64,000 nucleotides of DNA from Cyrtodaria siliqua (GCA_037043455.1 JAWPHD010011251.1:21636-85635); one strand, 5' to 3'; numbered from the stretch's first letter, positions 18,541-29,335 are shown. Numbers and translations: made by a program. The notes: a model not told the origin generated them from the letters alone.

Positions 18541-19230
18541 CAGAACAGAACAGATATTTTATTTCGACTTATACATATAGTATATAGTCATCAAAATGTA
18601 ATTTACAAAGTTTAATTAAACACATGACAGGCACGCACGCATGAACCCCAACACGCACATACATTCTCACGCACCTCTCACGCACACACGCGCACACACG
18701 CACGTACTCTCTCTCTCTCTCACGAATTAATTGTTGGAACAATACCTAACTCCTTAGGATAAACTTTATATATATATGTACACAACTACGTATAATTAAA
18801 TGTGTTACGTACAATAAATGCTTCTTTTACAAACTTAGCTACATTTTGAATATTTTTATGTTTCCTACTTTGCATCAATTCAATAAATTTAATAACATTA
18901 GGGTTTCGAAAATAATACGCCTTAATATAAAGTTTGCGAATATGCTCATAGACGGGACAAATTAAAATAAAATGATATTCGTCTTCTATGTCATTATAAT
19001 TACAAATATTACAATATCGTTGACCTCTATCTATTTCGACCCTGAGGGAATGCACAGATGGTCGTATTCTTGACATTACCGTTCTTAGTTTAAATGGCAA
19101 CATGTCTAGATAAGATTCATATTTAAAGACAGTCTTAAAATGTTTATACACTAGAACACGGTTATTTTCAATATCACTATCATATCACTTCTGTACAAAA
19201 CAATCAATTACTCTTTGTTTCAATAATACA
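18541..19230 (-). mobile_element. 3' end of a LINE (5'-truncated)
   Basis: A minus-strand frame (19151-18786) encodes the C-terminal part of a non-LTR retrotransposon: FKTVFKYESYLDML, then a zinc-knuckle-like CNIC followed by DEYHFILICPVYEHIRKLY. The plus-strand LINEs here end alike (CHLC..DEFHYLHKC at 34,983 on; CTLC..DEFHYLLKC at 60,508 on). Upstream, RVIDCFVQK and NNRVLVYKHF (to about 19,225) continue the domain with a frameshift. On the minus strand the element ends with a GTCGAAATAAAATATCTG-type tail and TGTTC repeats at about 18,541-18,570, as expected of a LINE 3' end. A dead, 5'-truncated copy. Confidence 0.8.
18640..18722. repeat. CACGCA / CT microsatellite
   Basis: Imperfect CACGCACA repeats followed by (CT)n, inside the 3' untranslated part of the LINE fragment. 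Confidence 0.8.
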
Positions 19231-19839
19231 TGAACATGTTTCAAATTAATACGTGTAAGCACGAACAAATGTGCTTTGAATACGTTTTAAATTGAATCAG
19301 ATATTTAAGTACTAATAAATGTAAACATTGTTAAAGTGTAGCCCACCTCATGTGTTTTAATGTCTTATAAATGTAAATAGCTTTAACATTGGCATTTTAC
19401 GTTAAATATGTATTGTTTGTGACACACGTTTCAACCAAAAAAAATCAAAATTTATATGAACACTTTGACAATACTTGCATAAATAATATATAGTAGGGAT
19501 TGGAATTTTTTTAACAACTGAGGTCTTTTATATTAAACGATGCAGTAAATCAACTGAAAAAGCTAAATCTTCAGTAGCGTATGCAGTGTAGAGGACTGCC
19601 CTAGTTTTGGGGTGCTTGTCTTAGCCAATGTTTTTTTTTGTACTGTTCATGCAAAATTCAATAACTGCCTAAATAAGATGTATATCAATGAAAGTTTTAG
19701 TGGCAGATAACAACCCTTATTTTTCAAAATCAGCTTCGAAATTAAACTTTCACATACGGATTTTGCTTTATCAATGCCAAATTCTGTTGTATCATAAATT
19801 AATAAAACACTTTTTTTAGATGTTTTATTCAAAAATGGT
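19231..19839. other. no gene seen
   Basis: AT-rich spacer. A 65-codon minus-strand frame (19844-19647) shares its neighbourhood with a dispersed repeat and resembles nothing known. Confidence 0.45.
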
Positions 19840-19950
19840 TTCAATTAAGACACTCTGAAAGTTTTATAGCAAAATATTAAGGCTAACATAAGTTATTTAA
19901 GATTTCTTAATTTTCTGCTGTCCCAGCAACAAGCAATGTACATGAAACAA
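19840..19950 (+). repeat. dispersed repeat copy (family of 38.3 and 39.9 kb)
   Basis: AATTAAGACACTCTGAAAG followed by AGGCTAACATAAGTTAT and TGCTGTCCCAGCAAC matches 38,288-38,370 with moderate divergence, and less of it 39,881-39,935. Confidence 0.65.
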
Positions 19951-20164
19951 CACCCATAAAAAGCATTTTGAGTGTACAATATTTTCATACGACTGAAATA
20001 ACTTCCAGGTCTAATGCAACATAATTCATCTATTTATTATTAAATTTTCTCATGTAAATGATTAGGCTGAATCAAGCTCCCCGTACACATGCGAAAATTG
20101 TTTTGATGGAGATTTTTCAATGTAAGATTTTGCTGCATCAAAATTTACTACACATTTTGCCAAT

Positions 20165-20430
20165 ATACTGTGGCGGTAGTATAGTGTCCGACTCGCATTC
20201 GTGGGATCATGGGTTTAATCTCGAGCAGGGACATAACAACGACTTCATACAAATGTTACTAATAGTTGCCTTTCTTGACGTCTAGCAAATAAAGGTCGAC
20301 CCGTTGTCAGAAATACAGTGACTGGTTGTGGTTTCATGTCATTTGTCTATGGCGTAGTAGTGTGGCATCACCATAAATCTGATCACCGTCGTGATATGAC
20401 TGAAATATTGTTAAAAGCGACGTTCATACA
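20165..20430 (+). mobile_element. SINE, near full length
   Basis: The tRNA-like head has an A box (TGGCGGTAGTATAGTG, about 20,171) and a B-box-like GGGTTTAATCTCG (20,211). The middle has AAAGGTCGACCCGTTGTCAG and GTGACTGGTTG, and the tail GTGATATGACTGAAATATTG then TTAAAAGCGACGTT. This head-middle-tail order is that of a well-known bivalve SINE group; the exact family name is not assigned. Confidence 0.7.
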
Positions 20431-21777
20431 TGTTCCTTATTGTAATATGGCAGCTATGCCTGTCATAAGACGCAGTTAAATTTCTTGTTTAAACAGCATT
20501 TATAACACCAATACACCAATTATTCATAAAGATTTCACTATCACTCTTCTTGATTTAGAACGTGACCTATATGTAGAATATCGAAAGTTAGGAAGAGAAA
20601 TATTCACCATTAAGATATCGCGACCGGTCGCTACGTTCCCGCCCTTTCAGTGTCTCCCCCCCCCCCCCCCCCCACACTCCTACCCCACCACCCCATTCCC
20701 CCACTTCAGTTTCTTATTGGTGAAGATTTATCTTCATAGCCTCTTCGTGGAGAAATGGCACAGATTATGTTAGGTATGAAACCACTAATTATTTTCCCCG
20801 TAGTCACAAATGTTAAAGTGTCACATATTAATAATTTGCTGCAAATTCAACTCAAGTATGGATAATGCAGCAGTGTAATGTTCATATAGAAAACTAGTTT
20901 TCCACTTGAAAAATCTCCAGACAAGGTGGGGTCACACAAAAAAAGGTTCTTGTTTGTTTACTAAACAGGTCAATGGTACGGATGTTTTCATTGATGTTTG
21001 CTCACAAAGTGTAAGCATAGAGTCGAAATTTCGAAAATGTTCATCAATGATTCAGTAAAACCTATTTATATGCTTCTTATACATACAACCACAAAATCGA
21101 ATATAAATGGGCAGTGTTCTCCTACTCCCATCAAAAAAGGAGGGATTACTTTTATTATAGGAACTACATTTGACTACACATCAGAGATTTATATGTAATT
21201 AGTGGTGGTAAACCTTTTATGACAGTAGAATCTACTATTGACAGTAATACAGCTACATGCAAATTACATAGGAGTTATTGTGACAAATTACCCAAATTGT
21301 GTCAATATGTTCGTCGACAAAGATGAAGTATAATCGACAATTAAGGCGTTTTAATGCAAAACATTATTTATATTGTATAAATAACACATGAATAAGACGA
21401 ACTGTATTTATTTCCTCGTCAGTAGTTCTATTGCGAACTTTGTTACATTATTTCTATTATAATAGGGGGTCGAGGGTTTCCCGCCGTACACATCAGAAGC
21501 ACAAGCTATACATGCATTAAACCTAATAAGACAGACATTACAAATGCGTACAATAACCTTAACAAAATGACAAGACATTGTGAATTGATTGATATGCCTT
21601 CCTTCGTAAGTGATGTGTTCTGTCGTCGTTAAAATGTAGTGTTTGTTTTTGTTTACGTGTGTTTAATTATAATGCTTTCGCATGAAAAGTAAGCCCCATA
21701 ATGTAGGTTCATAGTTCTCAAACTATGTTTTATAGTGTATTATATATTTATAACATATATTTTTGTTTTCGTTTCAG
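20431..21777. other. no gene seen; poly-C tract
   Basis: Contains a 20-nt-scale poly-C run (20,655-20,673) in a pyrimidine-rich patch. No signal-peptide exon could be found that would pair with the terminal exons at 21,778 or 22,401. Confidence 0.4.
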
Positions 21778-21855
21778 AATATCATAAAGGAATCACGCAA
21801 CAAAACAGATCTGGAAGAATACCACAAAACGATAGAACAGCCCACTGTAGTGTAA
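21778..21855 (+). CDS. candidate terminal exon with AATAAA
   Basis: A strong acceptor (TTTTGTTTTCGTTTCAG, AG at 21776-21777) opens 78 nt. In phase 0 it reads NIIKESRNKTDLEEYHKTIE, then QPTVV and a stop, with AATAAA at 21,858-21,863. In phase 1, the phase used by the nearby secreted-peptide genes, it reads YHKGITQQNRSGRI and on to a stop at about 21,868. No donor is visible inside, so it would be a last exon. The upstream partner is unknown. Confidence 0.35.
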   Translation, partial: NIIKESRNKTDLEEYHKTIEQPTVV

Positions 21856-21868
21856 ACAATAAATTGTA

Positions 21869-22400
21869 GAATTAAATATTATTTTACTGTTAATGGCATT
21901 ACTCCTGAAAGTGTACATAATCCATAATGCAGATCCGGATGATCGTCTCAGTCCAATATTAACCGTTTCATATCTGAATGTAAACTGCCTTTGCCTTACT
22001 CCGGACTGGTGTGTATTTTAACTTGCATGGGGTGAAAATATTTATATCTGGATCTTATTAAATGCATATTACATTTAATGAAATGCATATTACATTACTT
22101 CTTTCCGGCTACACTGAAGACAATATACGCAATACGCTATATTTAAAAAAAAAAGAAAAGTATTCAATCAGATCTGCCTCAACAATATTCTGCGAAGCTG
22201 ATAACATTTTCAAAAAACAATGCAAATATATATATTTATACACTTACGAAAAAGTTAGGAAGTAATAATAACAATAAGCAGGAATTTGTTTTACTTTTAT
22301 CTAAAATGTTTGGCATAATATGACCATGGCTGTGTTAATACATGTTTTATAATGGTAATACTTATAGACATTATTTAGTATTGTATTGCTTTCCAATTAG
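21869..22400. other. no gene seen
   Basis: AT-rich spacer between two terminal-exon candidates. Confidence 0.4.
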
Positions 22401-22489
22401 GCAAACGGTGCAATACAGGTGATTCTGTTGCTCCGTCAACGGGCGCAAAACATATCCCGTTAGCAAATGCCAAAAAGGTTCCCGAGTGA
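22401..22489 (+). CDS. candidate terminal exon, one-Cys peptide
   Basis: The acceptor TTGCTTTCCAATTAG (AG at 22399-22400) opens a phase-1 exon: KRCNTGDSVAPSTGAK, then HIPLANAKKVPE and TGA at 22487-22489. The sequence is more GC-rich than its surroundings. AATAAA at 22,627-22,632 would end the transcript after 138 nt of 3' UTR. Phase 1 fits a signal-peptide exon of the local type. Whether it joins the exon at 21,778 by alternative splicing or belongs to a separate gene cannot be told. Confidence 0.35.
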
Positions 22490-22626
22490 AGTAGTTACTA
22501 TGAACATGAGGAGACATTCCGCCACGCGAGCTAGCTACATCCTGGCAGATACATGGAATCTAAATCACAGCCATGGCCCATTTCAACCCATAATGGGGGA
22601 AGCATAGGACATTGTTGTAGCAAAAC

Positions 22627-22632
22627 AATAAA
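22627..22632 (+). terminator. AATAAA polyadenylation signal
   Basis: Lies downstream of the phase-1 terminal exon candidate at 22,401, followed by GAGCCCC. Confidence 0.35.
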
Positions 22633-22760
22633 GAGCCCCAGACAATGTGTTTAGCATGTCATAGCCCAATTGTGATGTGTGTATCATCATTTTCTGCGAA
22701 CATAGCGCGTGTTTCGGTATTCTCTGTATGTTTTATATATGGCCCTCCGTTTTTAAAATA

Positions 22761-22859
22761 ATGAAATATGTACTTAGACAACTGTTTATTCTGTTCCTGG
22801 TCTTATTTGCAATAACGTTGGAGTTAATATATCGCCAAGATAAGCGTGATAGTATCTGA
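22761..22859 (+). CDS. 32-codon hydrophobic open frame
   Basis: The ATG at 22761 starts MKYVLRQLFILFLVLFAITL, then ELIYRQDKRDSI and a stop. It has a positively charged start and a long hydrophobic core, which would suit a signal peptide or membrane anchor. There is no consensus donor and no homologue in the window, so chance in AT-rich DNA is likely. Confidence 0.2.
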   Translation: MKYVLRQLFILFLVLFAITLELIYRQDKRDSI

Positions 22860-23333
22860 GACCAGACCAAGAATGTGTTGGACATAAGCTGAATTAAACT
22901 GTTAAACAGCTTTGTCATATCCCACAATATCTCACTCCGTTATCTCTACACTATGCCATTACCACCGCCACGTAAAATTGAAATGTTGGGTGGTGTTTCA
23001 TTAAACTGTAACAAAGTCTTGATTTTTTCCTACAAATCTGAAATCCTCATGCCTACTTTTAACTCCCATAGGATACACCCGTTAATAGCACGGATACCCA
23101 AGTGAGCCTCTTCTGGGCGATGAACAGCAGGACGGAATGCATCCCTTATAGTTGATGATCCCATCATCCAGACTTTGAGCTTTGAGTGTGGACTCTAGTT
23201 CCATCGGTATATATTAGCTGTACAATGTCCAATATGACTCATATACATCTATCATTTTTACTTGTTGCTAGGGCCCGGACACGGGTCCTTAATGTAGTGT
23301 ATGACCACAAGTGATAGATATATTATTATTATA
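22860..23333. other. no gene seen
   Basis: Spacer left of the DIRS-like element. No coding signal. Confidence 0.45.
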
Positions 23334-23730
23334 TCATTATCACACTTTGCACTAGGTGCCAGTAACGGATCTCTAGTGCTGTGTTAAAATTTGCTTGGTC
23401 TAAATTCGGATCGCCGGGTTGATTCTTTAAACCATTTGGCTGATCCTCGTTTCTTTGTTTTCTCTTTTCCTCTCTTCATTTTCATTATCATTATATCATT
23501 ATCATTATAACATTATCATTATCATTATAACGTTAGTATTATCATTATCATTATCACACTTTGCACTAAGGGGCCGGTAACGGATCTCTAGTGATGTGTT
23601 AAAATTAATGGCCTAAATTCGGATCGCCGGGTCGATTCATTAACCAATTTGGCTGATCTTTTTTTTTCCTCTTCCTTTTTTCTTTATCATTATAGCATTA
23701 TTATTATCATTCTAGCATTATCACACTTAA
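23334..23730. repeat. two copies of a 115-bp repeat joined by ATCATT microsatellite
   Basis: TATCACACTTTGCACTAGG..GGTAACGGATCTCTAGTG..CTAAATTCGGATCGCCGGGT..CCAATTTGGCTGATC occurs at 23,338-23,455 and 23,553-23,668. The copies are separated by and followed by ATCATT-type microsatellite; a third copy of only TATCACACTT is at 23,719. They lie just 3' of the DIRS-like element but show no clear link to it. Confidence 0.8.
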
Positions 23731-23859
23731 TTTGTACTCGAGGCATATACCCTTCAGTAGGGCAACATCTCTAACTCATACGGATTCTTAGTATGAAAAC
23801 TGATCGCTGAATTTCTGATATATGTATTTATATATATGTTGTTTTGTTTTTTTAAGTTA

Positions 23860-24860
23860 AGTGTATACACTATTAATATCACAACCAGCAACGGTAACTT
23901 AACGAATGTATGAGTTGTACGAATTTGATCGCCAACGGCCTCGATATTTAATATTGTCAATTGAATCGCCTTTTTTAAACATAGAATTGGCCCCGCCAAT
24001 TCTGAATGAGCGGGACTTCAAACTCTGGTTGCTAAAACCTGCCAATCGGAGAGACTTCCTTAAAACAGCGTTAAATTGGAATGTTCTAAGTGGGCTGTCA
24101 TCAAAGTGACAAAACAGAGACCCACGAGTTTGTGTTCTATGTTTCATAAACAATTGCAAACGGTCATAACAAAATTGGTTTTCCTCAGATATTGGAATGT
24201 TTAATGAGGTACCTACATGCCTCTGATCAGTTTGTAATGCTTTAACGTAACATCGTATGGTCTCCGTGCCTACTATTACATCGCCAACACTTAAGACAAG
24301 TATTTGAGTAATGCAAACTCACCTACTCTCAATAGTGCTACATAAGCAAGAGGAAAGGCGGCTGAAAACAACATAATTTCATACTGAGACCTGCAAACTA
24401 GATCTAAGGTCGGTATCAATTTTGCCAAAACTGCTTAAGTGATGGGTTGCCTATCATTGCTCTTCCTGCACCTACGCAATCCTTCAAGCATGCTTTTGAC
24501 CTTGAACTGCTTAGTATGATATGGAAATTCATTTAATTTGTTGACATAGCTGATTGCAGAAATGTGACAGCTGACTGCGGAATGAGAATACTGCCTCAAT
24601 GACATGAATGCTATATACTATGTTATGACTTGCAATGGAGGAGGTCAGGAAAGGGTTAACTTCATATCCTTACGAAAGCTATCAAAACAGTTGATGCCAG
24701 CTTGGTAATTCTTGCGTGTAATAGGCCTGGATGAGACAATATATATGTTTCTTGCTGAATTGTTTGTGAAACGTTTCTGGAACTGTGCATGGGTATTTTG
24801 AAGAGTGGCTCGGTAACAGATGTCCCAATCTCTGCTATTGAAATCGACTGATAGCATCAC
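23860..24860 (-). pseudogene. tyrosine recombinase of the DIRS-like element
   Basis: The N-terminal part (24,860-24,645) reads YIVSSRPITRKNYQAGINCF. The box-A arginine is visible as AYVALLRVGEFAL on the minus strand near 24,345-24,307, in a different frame. Box B (24,159-23,899) has SLKSRSFRIGGANSMF, GDSIDNIKYRGRW, then SNSYNSYIR, supplying the second Arg, the GRW in the His/Trp position and the active-site Tyr. In this family these residues cut and rejoin DNA during integration. Frameshifts make this copy non-functional as it stands. Confidence 0.8.
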
Positions 24861-25274
24861 ATATCACGTTGTCATGCCCCATTATATGTTTAGCTTTAAT
24901 CTGAATGTTATTGAACAGAAGTGTAAGCATCAAATGCCTTACTAAAGACATAATACGTTTATTTTTTGAGGATGTATTGTTGATTATCTCTACAAGGGCC
25001 ATGTTATCGGATCTGATAACTATTTTGTTTTTGTTGATCATTTGCTCGCCCCATATGGAGAAGACCAGTATAATAGGGACAAACTCCAGTTAAGTGATAT
25101 CTTTAAATACCGCTTGACCCCAAGATGTAGGTCATCATGACCTTTGTAATATGCTCCACAACATAGATCTTTATTCCCTGCCAAATCTGTATATAGTTCT
25201 AGAGCTTCATCCATAACCCAATCTTTGTCGTTAACATAGTAATCCCACTGTAGCCTTCGAGGCATGTTAGCCAT
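24835..25274 (-). pseudogene. RNase H domain of the DIRS-like element
   Basis: 25,274-25,038 reads WDYYVNDKDWVMDEALELYT, then DLAGNKDLCCGAYYKG. 25,041-24,835 reads KIVIRSDNMALVEIINNTSS and ends KAKHIMGHDNVICDAISRFQ, the usual DIRS/Gypsy-type RNase H ending. A break between the two halves changes frame. Confidence 0.75.
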
Positions 25275-25429
25275 ACATTGGCATCTTCCCGCATACCCTC
25301 GTTGACCCTAATGAAATGATGTGGTTTATTAGCACGAGTCATGCCATCATCAATTCTGCGATTAAATTCCCTATCGGTCGGAATTGCTTTAGCGATAACA
25401 TTTAAGAGTCCAACAATAGATTGCAACTC

Positions 25430-26110
25430 TTTTAACCATGTTTTTTTGTTTTTTGTTTTTTGTTTTTTCCACTGATATAAAGTAATGTTAACATTTGAGC
25501 TGCTTCAGTAATTTTTTCCATAGGTATTCTTGCCTCGTTTCTTATTGAATCTATTTCTAAACCCAGACAGGAAATGCATGTAACCGGTCCAACACACTTA
25601 TCCACACTTAAAGGCACGCCAAGCCTCCTACAAATGATGTCAATTCGTTGTAGGAGGATAAAGCAACCTTCGTATGTTTTTTCAGCCATGAAAAAAAACA
25701 TCAAGCATATGGTCGACATTATTAGATCCGGACTCCTTGCAAATCAACCATTGTAAAAAGGTTAAGTATTTCTCAAAAATAAAACATTAACATGAAGCTC
25801 CCATTGGTAACAGTTTTCTAATAACCTGCCTCCGTTTTAATACCAAGTAGCTCAAATTCGCCTGGCCAGATAGGGCAAAGGATAAACGCTGAGGAAATAT
25901 CAGATTTGGCCATGAATGCAGTATCGCCCAAGCCTAGGATTATTCGGACGGCATTATCAAACTGTGAATATTTGCACATGACTGTATTCCGGGTTAAAGA
26001 AATCGTTTACATTGTTGCCTACGAGGTATGGCAAGTGAGTAATTAATCTCCATCCGCCAGTGTCCTTTGGCACTAGGCCTACATGATTCTAAGATTTGAT
26101 AGTGGGGTTA
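25430..26110 (-). pseudogene. reverse transcriptase of the DIRS-like element
   Basis: Translated motifs on the minus strand, in order: VPKDTGGWRLITHLPYL with VGNNVNDFF (about 26,072-26,000); AFMAKSDISSAFILCPIW, then PGEFELLGIK (about 25,920-25,830); and PLSVDKCVGPVTCISCLGLE, then IDS (about 25,620-25,550). The spacing fits one RT domain with at least two frameshifts. The YxDD box was not read with confidence. Confidence 0.72.
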
Positions 26111-26511
26111 CAGGGAAGAAACCAATAGTTCTACCTTGTAGCATATCTGTATATAGTATTTAGTATTTCGTCCAATTCTTGGTGATATTTTCTGACAGAA
26201 ACTAAATAGATGTACGAGGACCACTCTATTGCAGTTTGAAACCATGTTTAAAACCGTCAAGTAGAAATCCAGCGTCAACTTCGTTAGGGTAGAGTGAGTG
26301 ACTGTTTTCGAGATTTACGAGGTCAATTGGAGTATTACCTAGCTCCCATAAAACATGCCTGCGTCCATTGCATATTTGGAGCCCTGGGTGCTCTACGTTG
26401 TTGTCCAGGCCTGAAATAAACAGGTGACCTTATAGGTATAACATAATTTCTCGGAAGCGAAACACATGGCGTAGACTGATAATTAGCAGCATTTGTAAAA
26501 CTGTTATGGCA

Positions 26512-26940
26512 TTACATCGCAGAGTGTGTTTCTTGGCATTTCATGCAAATATGATGAAATGGACATGATGTGTTTTTGCAAAAACCTTTATTGTTCAACG
26601 TGAAACACTTATTTGAAGGGACTTGTTTGTCTGCTGGGTGGGATTTGGTTGCGTATAAAGCATCCATAATTCTGGTATATGAACACGTATTTACAGTATG
26701 CAAGTGATCACCTGATTTATTCCCGTCCTGAGTCCCTCTTCCTTCGGACTGTAACGGGGGTGGGCCCTTCATCGGGTTGTAACTGGTGCGTTCCGGTTCC
26801 GGTTGCCACGGACTTGGGAGGAACTTGATCAGCCGTGCGGTCCGTACCACCACCCGTACCATCTGACGTCGTTCCGTCGGGTTCCCCATAATAGCCTGTC
26901 TTCTGCGAGGTACCCTTTTAACCTTTGACATTTTTCTCAC
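26512..26940 (-). pseudogene. gag-like protein of the DIRS-like element
   Basis: A 142-codon frame, basic at the N terminus (MRKMSKVKRVPRRRQ), Pro-rich in the middle, and ending with a zinc-finger-like CFTLNNKGFCKNTSCPFHHI then C, i.e. C-x8-C-x5-C-x3-H. Such CCCH fingers are usual in gag-like proteins of DIRS elements and bind RNA or nucleic acid. The first codon of the frame is at 26,940; the true start was not established. Confidence 0.6.
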
Positions 26941-26944
26941 AACA

Positions 26945-27650
26945 TGAAATGAAATTACTTGTATTAGATCTATATTCTTTAATATTGATTATATAACAAA
27001 ACCATGTAGGCCATTTATTTTATCAGTGCTATGTTGACTACTGGTCCCTTCAGCAAGAGTACACTGTATACGCACTTTTTGTTTGGATATGTAAAATTAA
27101 TTCGCGAAAACTGATTATCATTAATGACCGCACCACGTGTTGGAGTGTAGCGTTAATGCCGTGTTGTTAAAAATCTCAATTCAGAGGGTTGCAACATACT
27201 TCCACGCGGAGTATGCATGCATACTGCAAAAGTAAATATTCCTAAACGAAATTATTTCATTTGATTTATCTTATATCGTGTTTAAAGGACCTTATAAGCA
27301 TCATTGTGAGAGCAAAACTATTTACCTTACTGTTTTTAGAAGGACGTCCAGTGATCTCCCTTGAGTATATACTGAACATGCTCTTACGAGTCGCCTCCCT
27401 TATATTGAATATAATGAGGACCTGGAAGGGTATTTCATCTTTTCCCAAGTGCATACAGGTTCACTCTCATACTCTTTTATGCGATTAAAACTTATAATAT
27501 ATATACATGTAGTTAAATTCGGATTTGTTCAAGAAAAAATATACAATTTAGCTGCACTATAATAATTATTATTATTTGCAAGTTGCTGTTGTTGTTTAAA
27601 ATTTGGCAGTGAAGTCGTATAATAATTGTATTTTAGTTTTCATACACTGC
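26945..27650. other. no gene seen
   Basis: AT-rich spacer 5' of the DIRS-like element. Overlapping frames at 27,261-27,488 on both strands cancel as evidence. Confidence 0.45.
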
Positions 27651-27656
27651 AAAACA

Positions 27657-28010
27657 TCAGAACATCAGAACCAGTATATTTTAGTTGGTTTTCATTCATC
27701 AGAACCAGTAAATAGTAGGTGGTTTTCATTCATCAGAACCAATATATATTAGGTGGTTTTCATTCATCACAACCAGTATATATTAGGTGGATTTCATTCA
27801 TCAGAACCAGTATATATTAGTTGGTTTTCATTCATCAGAACCAGTAAATAGTAGGTGGTTTTCATACATCAGAACCGGTATACATTAGGTGGATTTCATT
27901 CATCAGAACCAGTATATATTAGGTGGTTTTCATTCATCAGAACCAGTATATATATTAAGTGGTTTTCATTCATCAGAACCAGTATGTATTAAGTGTTTTT
28001 CATTCATGCC
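27657..28010. repeat. 34-bp minisatellite
   Basis: About ten copies of a 34-bp unit: CATTCATCAGAACCAGTATA, then TATTAGGTGGTTTT. Copies differ at a few fixed variant positions (GTAAATAGTAGG copies recur twice). Confidence 0.92.
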
Positions 28011-28514
28011 TTCGTAAATCAATAGCTACGGTCAGTTAGGTAAAACAGAGAGGGTACGCTCAGTTTGGTAAAACAGAGAAGGATGGTCGTTTTGACTAGA
28101 TATATTTATATGTTTTGATGATTCCTCCACACATGTATGAGTAATATGTAATAAGTACAACCTTCTCACTTCTTTTGCAGTTTTTCATTTAGTTGTTGCA
28201 GGCTTACTTAACCAAGGTCAATAACTTGGTGACGCATGATTCGATTTTGCTCATTGTGAAAATCATACAAGATTTTATTATTTTGTTACGCAAGCGGTAG
28301 GGCGTGAAGCCACTCTTAAAGATGTATATAAGATAGGTGAAAGCTATCGTAAATATAAGGCACACACCAATAATTTACCATAGTAACCATAGTAACGACT
28401 GTTTTAGAAATGTTTAAGAATGCTATATACATATATATAAAGGACAACATTATATTCTCTTCAAAACGGTCGACTTACTAGGCTTGTAGTTTTTCCTAGT
28501 CATATATACATGAT
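28011..28514. other. no gene seen
   Basis: Spacer; GGTCAGTTAGGTAAAACAGA and a near copy lie at 28,031-28,079. No coding signal. Confidence 0.4.
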
Positions 28515-28725
28515 TATCTTTGTGTTTTACAAATGACTATTAATGTTGCCTTGTCTGTAAGAGGATATATCCGGATATAGATTTCCTTATTTACACTGTC
28601 TCGTTTAATTCGGGTGACATTAGGGCGAGAGTGAGGTTTGTGTGCACTCGAACCTGGATTAAACCGCCAGCGACTGTTTTGCCGCAGACCGTTCCAAGGC
28701 GGTATCCCTCTCGTCAACTCTTTAA
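28515..28725 (+). repeat. dispersed repeat, copy 1
   Basis: ATCTTTGTGTTTTAC..CTATTAATG.TGCCT..TTACACTGTC.CGTTTA..GTGAGGTTTG..GAACCTGG.TTAAACC..CCAGCG, then CCGTTCC-AGGCGGTA, is shared in order with 30,788-30,995 and, reversed, with 29,061-28,920. The minus-strand frame at 28,951-28,514 runs across two copies and is not a gene. Confidence 0.7.
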
Positions 28726-28825
28726 TCGCACAAAATACACAACAACAAACACTACATGGATAAAAATCAACTAGAAGTAACGTATGCGACATAGCAAACA
28801 TAACCTGGTTGACAATAGAGGCCTT

Positions 28826-28920
28826 AGAACGGTATGTGGTAGAGTACAGAGTACGCCTTAGAACGGTATGTGATAGAGTAGAGGGTACGCCTTCAGAACG
28901 GTATGTGGTAGAGGACGCTT
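28826..28920. repeat. 35-bp unit, three copies
   Basis: TTAGAACGGTATGTGGTAGA followed by GTAGAGGGTACGCC, three times, between two oppositely oriented copies of the dispersed repeat. Confidence 0.8.
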
Positions 28921-29335
28921 GAAGTTTAAACCAGTTTCTACGGTGCACCAAACCTCACGTATACCCTTGTGACATCACATTAAACGGGACAGTGTAAATC
29001 AGGAAATGCCAGTATGTATCCTCAAATAAACTAGGCAGCATTAATAGGCGATATACGTAAAAAAAAAAAAAAAAAAAAAAAATAACGTTGATCCGTCATA
29101 ATCAACAAGTACAAACTAGAGAAGAAAATAGTAGACTCGGTTTCAGTGAGTCTGTTCATAAGAGGTAACTGTTTTCTACCATCGGCTTAATGAACATGTA
29201 TATAATAATATAAAAACGCCTAGAACGCCACAGAGTAGGTACGCAATGACTGGCAGCAATCAGAGAAACAAGAGAACACACCGTTAAGAGAACGAAAGGA
29301 CAAGATTGAAAACAAACAATAAACTTTACATTTTC
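28920..29335 (-). repeat. dispersed repeat, copy 2 (reverse), with A23 tract
   Basis: 28,920-29,061 is the reverse complement of the copy at 28,515 (GTGAGGTTTGGTGCAC reads on the minus strand). An A23 tract stands at 29,060-29,082. Beyond it, 29,130-29,300 matches 1,320-1,440 (GCCTAGAACGCCACAGAG). Together with copy 1 it makes a large inverted pair about 200 bp apart. Confidence 0.6.

Larger units (their letters stand above)
23840..26940 (-). mobile_element. DIRS-like (tyrosine recombinase) retrotransposon, decayed
   Basis: On the minus strand the order is gag-like protein with CCCH finger (26,940-26,512), reverse transcriptase (about 26,060-25,430), RNase H (25,274-24,835) and tyrosine recombinase (24,860-23,860). 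This is the gene order of DIRS-type elements, which integrate by a recombinase and lack a DDE integrase. Every domain is recognisable, but frameshifts split them. Terminal repeats were not resolved. Position 25,440-25,468 has a TTTTTTG microsatellite inside the RT. Confidence 0.8.

Noticed and set aside
18786..19151. Host zinc-finger gene
   Set aside because: The CNIC..DEYHFILICP pattern is the C-terminal knuckle of the LINE family seen twice more in this window, and a LINE-type tail follows.
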